A DNA stretch of 64,000 nt from Scleromatobacter sp038243995 (lineage in GTDB: Bacteria; Pseudomonadota; Gammaproteobacteria; Burkholderiales; Burkholderiaceae_C), in contig JBBRTV010000003.1 of the NCBI GenBank assembly GCA_038243995.1, positions 1 to 64,000 of the forward strand, read 5' to 3'. A program made the translations under genes and the position numbers. This document shows, in pieces, positions 20,284 to 29,622 of this stretch. How positions within the stretch are numbered: the first letter of the stretch is position 1; every line of letters begins with the position of its first letter. The notes under the pieces were generated by a model. It saw nothing but the letters and a program-made list of their open reading frames with translations. It was not told where the DNA came from and searched no databases.

Positions 20284-21465
20284 TCAGAGCCTGAGGAAGT
20301 GGCGCACCTCGGCCTCGCGCGCCATGGTGTCGCTGTCGCCGAGCGCGAGGAGTTCGCGGGTGTAGTCGGCCTCGAAGAGCAGATAGCTCGCGAGCGCCGT
20401 GCCGCTGCCGCCCGCCTGGGCTCCCCTGACGCCGATCCCGCCCAGTAGCGCGCGAATCGGCCGGGGCAATGCATCGAGATGGCGCGCCGCGATGTCGTCG
20501 AGCCGCTGTGTGGGCGAGATCAGCAGCAGTTCGATCGGGCGCAGCCCTGCGTTGGCGCGCACCGCGGGCGCAATGAGCGCGAGCGTGCTGTTGATACGCT
20601 GCAGGCGCTCGGCGTCGACGGCGAGCGCGTCGAGGAAGATGCTCGACAACGCATGGCCGCCGATCTGCGCGATCGACGGATATCCCGATGGCGCCGCCTG
20701 GCGGACACCCGGCGGCTCATGCATGCGACCCGCGCCGATGACCAGTATGCGGTCGGCGCCGAGATGGATCGCCGGAGAGATCGGCGCGGTCTGCCGCATC
20801 GAGCCGTCACCGAACCATTCGAACGAACCTTCGATGGGCAGGCTCATGGCGGGAAACATGAACGGGATCGCGGCCGATGCGAGCAGGTGCGGCATGGTGA
20901 TGGTTCCGCGCACCGCGAACCGGTTGGAGCGAATCCACGGCGGCAGTTCGCGAGCCGCCTCGTAGAAAGTCACGTGGCGTCCCGAAGAGTAGCTCGAGGC
21001 GCTCACCGCCAGCGCCTGCAAGTGGCCGTCGGCGATCAGGCCCGGCAGTCTCTCGAGCCTGACAATGCGTTCCAGCAGCGAGTCCAGCGGCGAGTTGTCG
21101 AGCAGCGAGCGCGGACGCAGGCGCCGGATGCGCGCGATGGCCCAACCCATCGACATCATCGTCAACCAGCGGGCGCCGGTGCGTACGACACCGAAGGAGT
21201 CGGTGCGATAGACCTGGTCTGCATGGATGTCGTGCCACACGGCCTCGATGCGCCTGAGGGCGTTCTCGAAATCGTCCGCGGCGGTGGCCAGCGCCGCCGC
21301 GTTGATGGCGCCCGCCGAGGTGCCGACCATCACCTGGAACGGGTTGCCGCCGACCACGCCGTCAGTGCGACGGATGCGCATCAGCGCACGCAGCACGCCG
21401 ACCTGGTAGGCGGCGCGGGCGCCACCGCCGGTGAGGATCAGTCCTGTGAAGCCGCCGCTTTGCAT
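20284..21465 (-). CDS. Patatin-like phospholipase
   Basis: A 393-residue lipid acyl hydrolase. The oxyanion motif GGGARAAYQVGVL lies near residue 13, the nucleophile serine is in VMVGTSAGAINAAAL (GXSXG), and the second catalytic residue is the Asp of FGDGSMRQTAP. No signal peptide is evident, so it is cytoplasmic or secreted by an unknown route. It is a bacterial single-domain patatin of usual length with a C-terminal extension. It stands alone on the minus strand, convergent with the ComEA-like gene. The target lipid is unknown. Confidence 0.9.
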   Translation of the reverse strand: MQSGGFTGLILTGGGARAAYQVGVLRALMRIRRTDGVVGGNPFQVMVGTSAGAINAAALATAADDFENALRRIEAVWHDIHADQVYRTDSFGVVRTGARWLTMMSMGWAIARIRRLRPRSLLDNSPLDSLLERIVRLERLPGLIADGHLQALAVSASSYSSGRHVTFYEAARELPPWIRSNRFAVRGTITMPHLLASAAIPFMFPAMSLPIEGSFEWFGDGSMRQTAPISPAIHLGADRILVIGAGRMHEPPGVRQAAPSGYPSIAQIGGHALSSIFLDALAVDAERLQRINSTLALIAPAVRANAGLRPIELLLISPTQRLDDIAARHLDALPRPIRALLGGIGVRGAQAGGSGTALASYLLFEADYTRELLALGDSDTMAREAEVRHFLRL

Positions 21466-21616
21466 GCGAGACGACTTTATGCGACAAGGCCGCGCCGCGA
21501 CGTGCGCGTAAACGCGGCCTTGCTTGCAGGTTCATCAGCGGGCAGGCTCGCCAGGCGATGCTCCACGCTCTGCCTGGTGGTCGATTTGCCCTTCGGGCGC
21601 CCGCGAACCGTGGCGA

Positions 21617-22459
21617 TCACCGTTCGTTGGAGTCGCCCGGTCCGTGTTGGTACGGCACTTTCACGTTGCCTAGTCCGTCGCGGTCATGATCATGGTCACG
21701 CTCGTGCTGGCGATCGTGGTCGTTCTGATCGCGTAGCGGGGCGGGCGCCACGGTCTGCACCGGACGCGGGGGGCGCCCGTTCGATGTGACCGGCAGGGGG
21801 CGCTGGCTGGGTTGCCAGGCCGGCATGGCCTGGACGCCGCGGCCGTGCTGCTGCTCCCACCGCACGCGCTCCTCGCGCTCGTGTTCCATGCGGTCGCGGT
21901 CATAGCGGGACTGATCCCAATGCGACTGCTGCTGGGCGCGCTGCGCGGCCAACTGCTGTTCCTGCTGCTGACGATAGCTCTGCTCGCGATTCCAGCGCGC
22001 CTGCTCCCAGCGCTCGCGCGCGATGCGATCCTGCTCGAGCCATTGCTGCTGGTTCCATGCTCGCTGGTCCGCAGACCAGGATCGGCGTTGCATCACGTTG
22101 TACTGGTACCAGCGGTCCTGGACGAAATAGACGGGCACGTTGCAGGCGTTGTACGAGTTGCACGACTGCGCCCAGTGCGAACGCTGGTATTCAGGCACCC
22201 ACAGATAGACCGGAGGCTGTTGCTGATACTGCTGGTAATAGGCAGGCGGTTGTTGATACCCCTGCTGGGTGCCAAGCAAGGCCTGCGCGATCGCGATGAT
22301 GGGTTGGTCAGAATAGACCTGCGGAGGCTCCACATACCCGCCGATGGGAACGCGCCCGTACACGCCGGGAGCGACGATCGTGGTCCAGGAGGCGGCACTT
22401 GCCAGGCCAGAGGCGGCGGCGAGTGCGATGCCAGCGGCTGCGATCAAGGTGCGTTTCAT
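21617..22459 (-). CDS. Exported Gln/Arg-rich protein of unknown function
   Basis: A 280-residue precursor with a clear signal peptide (MKRTLIAAAGIALAAASGLA then SAASW). The mature N-terminal part has PGVYGRVPIGGYVEPPQ, a Tyr/Gln/Pro stretch (YYQQYQQQPPVYLWVP) and two cysteines in SCNSYNACNVPVYFV that could form a disulfide. The middle is a charged Trp/Gln/Arg-rich segment predicted as one long helix, and the tail is rich in His and Asp (DRQHERDHDHDRDG), a possible metal-binding stretch. Its start is supported by a GGAGTC site. I do not recognise the family. It lies between the patatin gene and dnaE on the same strand. Confidence 0.75.
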   Translation of the reverse strand: MKRTLIAAAGIALAAASGLASAASWTTIVAPGVYGRVPIGGYVEPPQVYSDQPIIAIAQALLGTQQGYQQPPAYYQQYQQQPPVYLWVPEYQRSHWAQSCNSYNACNVPVYFVQDRWYQYNVMQRRSWSADQRAWNQQQWLEQDRIARERWEQARWNREQSYRQQQEQQLAAQRAQQQSHWDQSRYDRDRMEHEREERVRWEQQHGRGVQAMPAWQPSQRPLPVTSNGRPPRPVQTVAPAPLRDQNDHDRQHERDHDHDRDGLGNVKVPYQHGPGDSNER

Positions 22460-22640
22460 TTGCGGACTCCAGTTGTTGTGTCTGTCCTCTCGTTAACGCG
22501 CCCGCGGCGACGACAGTTGTCATGGTCTGGCGTAAAGCGCGGAAGAGATTCGAGACGATTTGCAACATGCCCGGAGCAAACGCGGGGCCTGCGCCGACGC
22601 CGTGTGAGACACCGCCGACAAGCGGCCCGTGGGGTTGCGC

Positions 22641-22666
22641 GACACGCCCGAAAGACACGCCCGAAA
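22641..22666. repeat. Perfect 13-base tandem repeat
   Basis: GACACGCCCGAAA occurs twice in a row (22641-22653, 22654-22666), followed by a degenerate third start (CACACGC). It lies in the 223-base gap between the dnaE stop and the exported-protein start, 17 bases beyond the dnaE stop codon. No gene or clear terminator is seen in the rest of the gap. Confidence 0.5.
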
Positions 22667-22682
22667 CACACGCGCAGGATGC

Positions 22683-25600
22683 TCAGTCGTAGACGACTTG
22701 CGGCGCATGCCGCGGCATGATCTGTTTCCACTTCGCCAGCGCGTCGTCGCTCGGCCAGAAGCGGCCCTGATCGCCGAGGTCGATCTCCGCCGCGGCGCCG
22801 ACAGCCTCCTGGTCGTTCGAGCGCTCGGCGCGCACCTTCACGCGCACCCCGAGGCCGTGCACTGATTCGCCGTGCTCGGTCGTCGTACGACGCGCCGGCC
22901 ATTGCTTGACCAGTTCGGCGAGCGGGCCGATATTGCCATCCGCCTGCACTGACAGGTAGCGGCCGAAGCGTGCGCGCGCCGCAGCCAGGTCCCACACTTG
23001 CGTGACGTTCAGGCGCAAGCCGCCGCTGAAACGATCCGGCTGCACCTTGCCCTGCACGATCAGCAACTCGTCGTCGCGCAGCACGTCGCGATTGGCGTCC
23101 AGCAGTTCTTCGTTCGCGACGGCTTCGATCGCCTCGCTCTTGTCGTCGACCTTGAAGATCGCGACGCGACCGCGCTGGCCGTTGACGATTCGCAGGTCGC
23201 TGACGATGCCGGCGAGGATCTGCGGTTCGCGCGAATCGATCAGGTCGGCGATGCGGCGCTTGCAGAACTTGCGCACCTCGGTCTCGCTCTGGTCGAACAT
23301 ATGGCCCGACAGGTAGAAGCCGATCGCGGTCTTTTCCAGCGTCAGGCGTTCGCGCACGCTCCAGGGCTCGGCCGGGATCAGCCCGGGTTCACGGGTCGAC
23401 GCGCCGTGTTCGTCGGTGCCGCCGAAGTCGAAGAGACCCGTCTGCTGCGCGTGCGCGGCCTGCGCGTCGGCCCACTCGAACGCGAGCGGCACGCTGGCGA
23501 GCGTGCACGCCCGATCGGGATGCAACAGGTCGAACGCGCCGGCCTTGACCAGCGCTTCGACGACGCGCTTGTTGACGCGGGAACGGTCGACGCGCCTGGC
23601 GAAGTCGAAGATGCTGTGGAAAGCCGCCGCGACGTCGCTCTGCTCGGTGCGCCCTTCGCGCGCCGCGACGATCGCCTCGATCGCGCCCTGCCCCGTGCCC
23701 TTGACCGCACCCAGGCCGTAGCGAATGAGCTTGTCGCCTTCCTTGCCCGGTGCCGGCTCGAAGCGGTGGACGCAGATGTTGACGTCAGGCGGGTGGAAGG
23801 TGATGCCGAACTGCTTCGCGTCGGCGAGCAACACCTTCAGCTTGTCGGTGTCGCCCATTTCGATCGTCATGTTGGCCGCGAAGAACTCGGCGGTGCAATG
23901 CACCTTCAACCATCCGGTGTGGTAGGCGAGCAGCGAGTAGGCGGCGGCGTGCGACTTGTTGAACCCGTAGCCCGCGAACTTCTCCATCACGTCGAAGATC
24001 TCGTCGGCCTTCTGCTGCGAGATCATGTTTCTGGCCGCACCCTCGCGGAAGATCTCGCGGTGCTTGGCCATCTCTTCGGCCTTCTTCTTGCCCATCGCGC
24101 GACGCAGCAGATCGGCGCCGCCGAGGGAGTAGCCGCCCAGCACCTGCGCGGTCTGCATGACCTGTTCCTGGTACACCATGATCCCGTAGGTCTCGGACAG
24201 CACGGGCTCGACCAGCGGATGCGGGTACTCGACCTTTTCGCGACCATGCTTGCGCGCGACGAAGGTCGGGATCAGGTCCATCGGCCCCGGGCGGTAGAGC
24301 GCGTTCAGCGCGATGAGATCTTCCAGGCGACTCGGCTTGGCGTCGCGCAACATGCCCTGCATGCCGCGCGATTCGAACTGGAACACCGCCTCCGTGAGGC
24401 CGTCGGAGAACAGCTTGTAGACCTTGGGGTCGTCGAGGGGGATCGTCTCGAAGGTGAAATCGGCGCGCTCGGGACGGCGCGCGAGGATGAAATCTTTCGC
24501 GAGCTCGAGAATGGTCAGCGTGGCCAACCCCAGGAAGTCGAACTTCACGAGGCCGATCGCCTCCACGTCGTCCTTGTCGAACTGGCTGACCGCGGACTCG
24601 CTGCCCGGCTGCTGGTACAGCGGACAGAAATCGGTGATCTTGCCCGGCGCGATCAGCACGCCGCCGGCGTGCATGCCGATGTTGCGGACGATGCCTTCCA
24701 CGCGGGCGGCGAGCGACAGCAGTTCGGCGACCTCTTCTTCCGCCGCCTCGCGCTGCTCGAGTTCGGGCGCCTCCTTGCGGGCGTAGATGATGCTCGGGTC
24801 GGGCTTTTCGGGCACCTTCGCGAGCGTGACCGACTTGCCCGGCGGCGCCGGGATGAGCTTGGCGATGGAGTCGACGTGGCCATAGCCCATGCCGAGGACG
24901 CGGCCGACATCCCGCAGCGCCGCCTTTGCGGCCATGGTACCGAACGTCGCGATCTGGCTGACGGCGTCGCGCCCGTACTTGTCCTTGACGTAGTCGATGA
25001 CGCGGTCGCGATTGCCCTGGCAGAAATCGATGTCGAAGTCAGGCATCGAGACGCGTTCCGGGTTGAGGAAGCGTTCGAAAAGGAGCTTGTACTGCAGCGG
25101 GTCGAGGTCGGTGATCTTGAGTGCGTAAGCGACCAGCGAGCCGGCGCCCGACCCCCGGCCGGGGCCGACCGGGCAGCCGTGCGTCTTCGCCCAGAGGATG
25201 AAGTCGGACACGATCAGGAAGTAGCCGGGAAAGCCCATCTTGAGGATCGTGTTGATCTCGAACTCGAGTCGCTCGACGTATTCAGGGCGCCTGGCATCGC
25301 GCCGGGCCGTCTCCGGGAACAGCAGCGCCAGCCGGTCTTCCAGGCCCTCGAAGCTGAGCTGGCGGAAATAGTCGCCCATGGGCATGGCCGAACCGTCGGC
25401 CAAGGTCGGCGTGGGGAAGTCGGGCAGGTAGTTCTTGCCCATGGCGAGCGTCAGGCTGCAGCGACGCGCGATCTCGACCGAGTTGGCGAGCGCGGAGGGT
25501 ACGTCGGCGAACAGCGCCTCCATCTGCGCCTGGGTCTTGAAGTACTGCTCGCGCGTGAAGCGCTTGACCCGGCGCGGGTTGGCAAGCGTCTCGCCTTCCG

Positions 25601-26255
25601 CGATGCAGACGCGCGCCTCGTGCGCATCGAAGTCGTCGGGTTCGAGGAACTGCACCGGGTGCGTCGCCACGACCGGCAACTGCAGCCGCGCGGCGAGCGG
25701 CACCGCGGCCCGCACGTGGGCATCGTTGGTCGGCAGGCCGGCACGGTGCAGCTCGAGGTAGAAGCGCCCCGGGAAGAGCGCCGCGAGCCGCGCCGCGATC
25801 GATGCCGCGCGCTCGGGATCGCCCCCGAGCAATGCCTGGCCCACCGCGCCGAGATCGGCGCCGGAGAGGGCCAGCAGGCCGGCCGACAATTCCTGCAGCC
25901 AATCCCAGCGCACCCATGCCTGCGCCCGCTGCACGTTCTTGGTCCAGCTGCGCCCCAGCAGTTCGCAGAGGTTCAGGTAGCCCTGCGTGTCCTGCACCAG
26001 CAGCGCCAGGCGCGTCGGCACCTTGTCGGCGGCGTCTGGCAGCGGATCCATCCAGACGTCGACGCCGATGAGGGGTTTGACGCCCTGGCCGCGGCAGGCC
26101 TTGTAGAACTTGACGGCGCCGAACAGGTTCGAGAGATCGGTGACGCCCAGCGCGAGTTGGCCATCGGCTCGGGCGGCGGCGGTCACTTCGTCGATGCGAA
26201 GCGTGCCGTCGACGACGGAGAATTCGGTGTGGGTGCGCAGGTGAACGAAGGCCAT
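22683..26255 (-). CDS. dnaE: DNA polymerase III subunit alpha
   Basis: A 1190-residue replicative polymerase. The N-terminal PHP domain starts FVHLRTHTEFSVVDG. The C-family palm holds the catalytic acidic motif PDFDIDF at about residues 402-408. GYGFNKSHAAAYSLLAYHTG marks the fingers region, and the C-terminus has an OB domain (QILAGIVSDLRIVNGQRGRV). Length is as expected for DnaE1. The start at 26255 is set by the conserved PHP beginning; the longer open frame upstream is not conserved-looking. It is divergent from trhO across 205 bases. A second, error-prone dnaE lies at the right end of the window. Confidence 0.97.
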   Translation of the reverse strand: MAFVHLRTHTEFSVVDGTLRIDEVTAAARADGQLALGVTDLSNLFGAVKFYKACRGQGVKPLIGVDVWMDPLPDAADKVPTRLALLVQDTQGYLNLCELLGRSWTKNVQRAQAWVRWDWLQELSAGLLALSGADLGAVGQALLGGDPERAASIAARLAALFPGRFYLELHRAGLPTNDAHVRAAVPLAARLQLPVVATHPVQFLEPDDFDAHEARVCIAEGETLANPRRVKRFTREQYFKTQAQMEALFADVPSALANSVEIARRCSLTLAMGKNYLPDFPTPTLADGSAMPMGDYFRQLSFEGLEDRLALLFPETARRDARRPEYVERLEFEINTILKMGFPGYFLIVSDFILWAKTHGCPVGPGRGSGAGSLVAYALKITDLDPLQYKLLFERFLNPERVSMPDFDIDFCQGNRDRVIDYVKDKYGRDAVSQIATFGTMAAKAALRDVGRVLGMGYGHVDSIAKLIPAPPGKSVTLAKVPEKPDPSIIYARKEAPELEQREAAEEEVAELLSLAARVEGIVRNIGMHAGGVLIAPGKITDFCPLYQQPGSESAVSQFDKDDVEAIGLVKFDFLGLATLTILELAKDFILARRPERADFTFETIPLDDPKVYKLFSDGLTEAVFQFESRGMQGMLRDAKPSRLEDLIALNALYRPGPMDLIPTFVARKHGREKVEYPHPLVEPVLSETYGIMVYQEQVMQTAQVLGGYSLGGADLLRRAMGKKKAEEMAKHREIFREGAARNMISQQKADEIFDVMEKFAGYGFNKSHAAAYSLLAYHTGWLKVHCTAEFFAANMTIEMGDTDKLKVLLADAKQFGITFHPPDVNICVHRFEPAPGKEGDKLIRYGLGAVKGTGQGAIEAIVAAREGRTEQSDVAAAFHSIFDFARRVDRSRVNKRVVEALVKAGAFDLLHPDRACTLASVPLAFEWADAQAAHAQQTGLFDFGGTDEHGASTREPGLIPAEPWSVRERLTLEKTAIGFYLSGHMFDQSETEVRKFCKRRIADLIDSREPQILAGIVSDLRIVNGQRGRVAIFKVDDKSEAIEAVANEELLDANRDVLRDDELLIVQGKVQPDRFSGGLRLNVTQVWDLAAARARFGRYLSVQADGNIGPLAELVKQWPARRTTTEHGESVHGLGVRVKVRAERSNDQEAVGAAAEIDLGDQGRFWPSDDALAKWKQIMPRHAPQVVYD

Positions 26256-26460
26256 GACGCAATTGTAGGGAGGCGCCCCGGGATCCGCCGGCGCGAAAAC
26301 CGGGTGGAACCGGGCGTTTGCCCGTCTCGCCGTGGTAGGCAGCATGCGGGCGCCACGAGCCCGGCCTCCCCGCCATCGCGGGTCGCCGAACCACGGGCTT
26401 ACCCGCCGATCCGCGCCGCGCAGCGCCCGGCGTCCGCTTCGCGGCGACAATTCGCCGCGT

Positions 26461-27252
26461 ATGGATCCCGTTCTGAACATCTCGACCTACCGCTTCGTCG
26501 AACTCGACGACCTGCCCGCCCTGCGCGAGCACCTCTTCACTACCGCGGACGCCGCCGGCATCAAGGGCACGGTGCTGATCGCACGCGAAGGGATCAACCT
26601 GTTCGTCGCGGGCGCGGAGCCGACGCTGCGTGGCTGGATCGCCGGCACCCTGCGTGCCGATCCGCGCTTCGCCGGCCTCGCCACCAAGGACAGCTACAGC
26701 GATGCCATGCCGTTCAGGCGCCTGAAGGTCAAGATCAAGGACGAGATCATCCGCATGAACCATCCCGCGGTCCAGCCGCAGCAGACCCGCGCACCGTCGG
26801 TCGATGCGAAGACGCTGGCGCGCTGGCTGGCGCAAGGCCATGACGATGCGGGCCGGGAAGTCGCCTTGCTCGACACCCGCAACGCTTTCGAGGTCGACGC
26901 CGGCACTTTCGATGGAGCGCACGACTGGCGCATCGAGAAATTCAGCGACTTCCCGGCCGCATTCGACGCCCACCGCGCCGAGCTCGCGGGCAAGACAGTC
27001 GTCAGCTTCTGCACGGGCGGCATCCGCTGCGAGAAGGCTGCGCTCTACATGCGCGAGCGCGCGCTGCCAGACGTCCTGCAGCTCGAAAACGGCATACTCG
27101 GCTACTTCGCCGCGACTGCCGGCGCAGCGCCGGGCTGGACGGGGCGCTGCTTCGTGTTCGACGAACGACGTACCGTCGAGGTCGACCTGGCCCCCGGCGG
27201 GCCCGAAGGCGTTCCAGGCCACGGCGTTCGCCCCGCCGTGCCGCGCCCCTGA
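26461..27252 (+). CDS. trhO: tRNA uridine-34 hydroxylase TrhO (rhodanese family)
   Basis: A 263-residue protein of the YceA/TrhO family, which in E. coli forms 5-hydroxyuridine at the tRNA wobble position with oxygen. The N-terminal domain (NISTYRFVELDDLP, GTVLIAREGINLFVAG) is followed by a rhodanese domain with LLDTRNAFEVDAGTFDGA and the catalytic-loop motif FCTGGIRCEKAA, with Cys at residues 184 and 190. It is shorter at the C-terminus than the E. coli protein. The ATG at 26461 precedes the conserved start. A 191-base palindromic element begins 11 bases past its stop. Confidence 0.93.
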   Translation: MDPVLNISTYRFVELDDLPALREHLFTTADAAGIKGTVLIAREGINLFVAGAEPTLRGWIAGTLRADPRFAGLATKDSYSDAMPFRRLKVKIKDEIIRMNHPAVQPQQTRAPSVDAKTLARWLAQGHDDAGREVALLDTRNAFEVDAGTFDGAHDWRIEKFSDFPAAFDAHRAELAGKTVVSFCTGGIRCEKAALYMRERALPDVLQLENGILGYFAATAGAAPGWTGRCFVFDERRTVEVDLAPGGPEGVPGHGVRPAVPRP

Positions 27253-27263
27253 CGCGAAGGACT

Positions 27264-27454
27264 CTAGTGTCGTGAGTGAGAAATTCGTTGAAGAATCCCG
27301 CCCAGAACGGCCGCATCCGTCGTTGTGCCCGCACGCGAGGCCGCCCGGCATCGTGTCGCGGGCACGCCTGATCTGCGACCGTTCTGGACGGGATTCGGCA
27401 TCGTCATCTCTTCGCTCGAGACTTGTTCAACGACTTTGCCACTCACGACACTAG
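27264..27454. mobile_element. MITE-like palindromic element, 191 bp
   Basis: Terminal inverted repeats of 29 bases (27264-27292 and 27426-27454) begin and end in CTAG and differ at 3 positions. Inside them a second pair of 23-base arms (27293-27315 and 27374-27396) differs at 2 positions. The centre also folds (GTGCCCGC against GCGGGCAC). A 29-base segment between inner and outer arms occurs only on the right side. There is no transposase frame. CTAG ends with a central TA fit IS630/Tc1-type insertion at TA, which is an inference. It ends 4 bases before the hydrolase ATG. Confidence 0.8.
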
Positions 27455-27458
27455 CGCG

Positions 27459-28484
27459 ATGCAAGCCCTGATGCGCCTGTTCGGCGTCCTCCTGATGCTC
27501 ACGGCCCTCGCGGTCACGTTGACCCATGCGCCCGACCGCACAGTCGAGAGCCTCGTCGCCCGCTGGGCACCGCCGCCGTCGGACTTCGTCATCGTCAAGG
27601 GCCAGCTCGTCCACTACCGGGACGAAGGACCGCGCGACGATCCCGAGCCGCTGGTGCTGATCCACGGCACGTCGGCCAGCCTGCATACGTGGCAGGGCTG
27701 GGTCGGCGCCCTGCGCGGTCGCAAACGCGTCATCACGTTCGACCTTCCGGGCTTCGGCCTGACCGGCCCGTTCATGGGCGACTACGCGCCCGACGACTAC
27801 CGCGGCGACACCCTTGCCCGCTTCACCCTCGACTTCCTCGATGCCCGGCAGGTCGCCCGCTTCGCGATCGGCGGCAACTCGCTCGGAGGCGAGGTGGCCT
27901 GGCGCGTCGCGGCGCTCGCGCCAGCCCGCGTGACGCGCCTGATCCTGGTCGACGCGTCGGGCTATCGGTTCACGCCCGATCACATTCCGGTCGGCTTCGA
28001 GCTGGCGAGCCTCCCGGTGATCGGGCGCATCGGTGAATTCCTCACGCCACGTACGCTGGTCGAGGACAGCGTGCGCGACGTCTACGGAGACCCGTCCCGC
28101 GTCACGGGCGCGTTGGTCGACCGCTATTTCGAACTGCTGACGCGCGAAGGCAACCGGCATGCGCTCGGCGTGCGCATCCGCGAGATCCCCACCGACCTGG
28201 CAACGGGGCGCATCGCGACGCTGCACGTGCCGACGCTCATCCTGTGGGGCACGCTGGATCATCTGATCCCGCCTCTCAACGCCCGGCAGTTCCAGCACGA
28301 CATCGCGGGCAGCCAGCTTGTCTTGTTACCCGGACTGGGCCATGTGCCGCAGGAGGAAGATGCGCAGCGCAGCGTCGCGCCGGTGCGGACGTTCCTCGGG
28401 CTGGACGCCCCCCCGCCCGCGACTGCCGCCCTTCCTGCAGCGACGGCGGCCGCCGCGCTGTCCTCCTCTGCAGCCCATCGATGA
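27459..28484 (+). CDS. Alpha/beta hydrolase with N-terminal membrane anchor
   Basis: A 341-residue alpha/beta hydrolase. The N-terminus is a hydrophobic anchor (MRLFGVLLMLTALAVTL). The fold shows LVLIHGTSASLHTWQGW as the oxyanion region, the nucleophile serine in IGGNSLGGEVAW, the acid in LILWGTLDHLIPP and the histidine in LPGLGHVPQEE, so the triad is complete. The tail is Ala/Pro-rich. The palindromic element ends 4 bases before the ATG at 27459, which therefore has no native ribosome site; an ATG at 27471 or a TTG at 27423 inside the element are alternatives. The substrate is unknown. Confidence 0.85.
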   Translation: MQALMRLFGVLLMLTALAVTLTHAPDRTVESLVARWAPPPSDFVIVKGQLVHYRDEGPRDDPEPLVLIHGTSASLHTWQGWVGALRGRKRVITFDLPGFGLTGPFMGDYAPDDYRGDTLARFTLDFLDARQVARFAIGGNSLGGEVAWRVAALAPARVTRLILVDASGYRFTPDHIPVGFELASLPVIGRIGEFLTPRTLVEDSVRDVYGDPSRVTGALVDRYFELLTREGNRHALGVRIREIPTDLATGRIATLHVPTLILWGTLDHLIPPLNARQFQHDIAGSQLVLLPGLGHVPQEEDAQRSVAPVRTFLGLDAPPPATAALPAATAAAALSSSAAHR

Positions 28485-28611
28485 ATCCCGCCCGGCATCT
28501 TCCGCGGTCGACGTCGCGGCGGCGCGTGCACGACGGGCACGCGAAACGTGAGACGCTCGCTCCACGCCGCGACGTTCCTATCACCCTCGACAACCCGGGA
28601 CACAAGCCGAC

Positions 28612-29622
28612 ATGACGCTCGACCGCCGCTATGCGCTGACGCCCGAAGCGTTGACGATGATGGACACCATCGCCCGCACCGGCAGCTTCGCCGCGGCCGC
28701 GCGCGAACTCGGGAAGGTTCCCTCCGCGCTGACCTACAGCGTGCGGCAGCTCGAAGACGCGCTCGACGTGCTGCTGTTCGACCGCAGCTCGCGCCAGGCC
28801 CGGCTGACCGCGGCCGGCACCGAGCTGCTGAACGAAGGCCGGCGGCTGCTGGCCGAGATGGACGCCGTCGCGAATCGCGTTCACCGCGTCTCGACCGGCT
28901 GGGAAACGCAGCTCACGATCGCCGCCGACGCCGTCGTCTCGCGTCGCACGCTGCTGGAATTGTGCGAGGCCTTCTACGCGCTGCGGCCGCCGGAGCTCAA
29001 TGCGGGCTCGGGGCCCGGCACGCGCCTGCGCCTGCGCACCGAGGTGCTGGCAGGCACGGTCGAGGCGTTGATGATGGGCCAGGCCGACCTGGCGATCGGG
29101 CTGCCGGCGGACACGATCGCGCCGGGCGGCATCGAGATCAAGCAGCTCGGCGAGGCGCCGTTCGTCTACGTCGTCGCGGCGCACCATCCGCTCGCCGGCA
29201 TCGCGGAACCCTTGACCGACGCGGTGCTCAAGCACCACCGCGGCGTGGCCATCGCCGATTCGGCCTTGCGCATGTCGCCGATCACCGTCAACCTGCAGCC
29301 CGGACAGGATGTCCTCACGGTCAGCAGCCCCCAGGCCAAGCTGGAGGCGCTCCTGATGGGGCTGGGCGGGGGCTTCCTGCCGGAAATCCTGGTGCGCGAG
29401 CATGTCGCGGCGGGCCGCCTGGTCGTCAAGTCGGTGCAGCGCCACCGCACTTCGGTGCCGCTCGCATACGGCTGGCGCAGCGCCGCCGCGCCGCAGCCGC
29501 AGAAGGCGCCGCAGGGTCTTGCCCTGCAGTGGTGGCTGCAGCAGCTCGAGAGCCCGACGACGCGCAGCGCGCTCCTGCTGCACGGCGGCCTCTGCACCGG
29601 CAGGAAGGGCGGCGCCTCGTGA
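28612..29622 (+). CDS. LysR-family transcriptional regulator
   Basis: A 336-residue LysR-type regulator. The N-terminal winged helix-turn-helix (ALTMMDTIARTGSFAAAARE, PSALTYSVRQLEDAL) is followed by a linker helix and a two-lobe effector domain with LTIAADAVVSRRTLLEL. No divergent target gene is next to it; the gene upstream is the hydrolase on the same strand, and gluQ follows in a TGATG overlap. Its regulon and ligand cannot be read here. The short C-terminal extension after about residue 300 is unremarkable. Confidence 0.9.
   Translation: MTLDRRYALTPEALTMMDTIARTGSFAAAARELGKVPSALTYSVRQLEDALDVLLFDRSSRQARLTAAGTELLNEGRRLLAEMDAVANRVHRVSTGWETQLTIAADAVVSRRTLLELCEAFYALRPPELNAGSGPGTRLRLRTEVLAGTVEALMMGQADLAIGLPADTIAPGGIEIKQLGEAPFVYVVAAHHPLAGIAEPLTDAVLKHHRGVAIADSALRMSPITVNLQPGQDVLTVSSPQAKLEALLMGLGGGFLPEILVREHVAAGRLVVKSVQRHRTSVPLAYGWRSAAAPQPQKAPQGLALQWWLQQLESPTTRSALLLHGGLCTGRKGGAS

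Noticed and set aside
22998..26843. A 1281-codon forward open frame opposite dnaE
   Set aside because: It is the antisense shadow of dnaE in high-GC sequence. The composition is typical of reverse-complement reading and no domain is visible.
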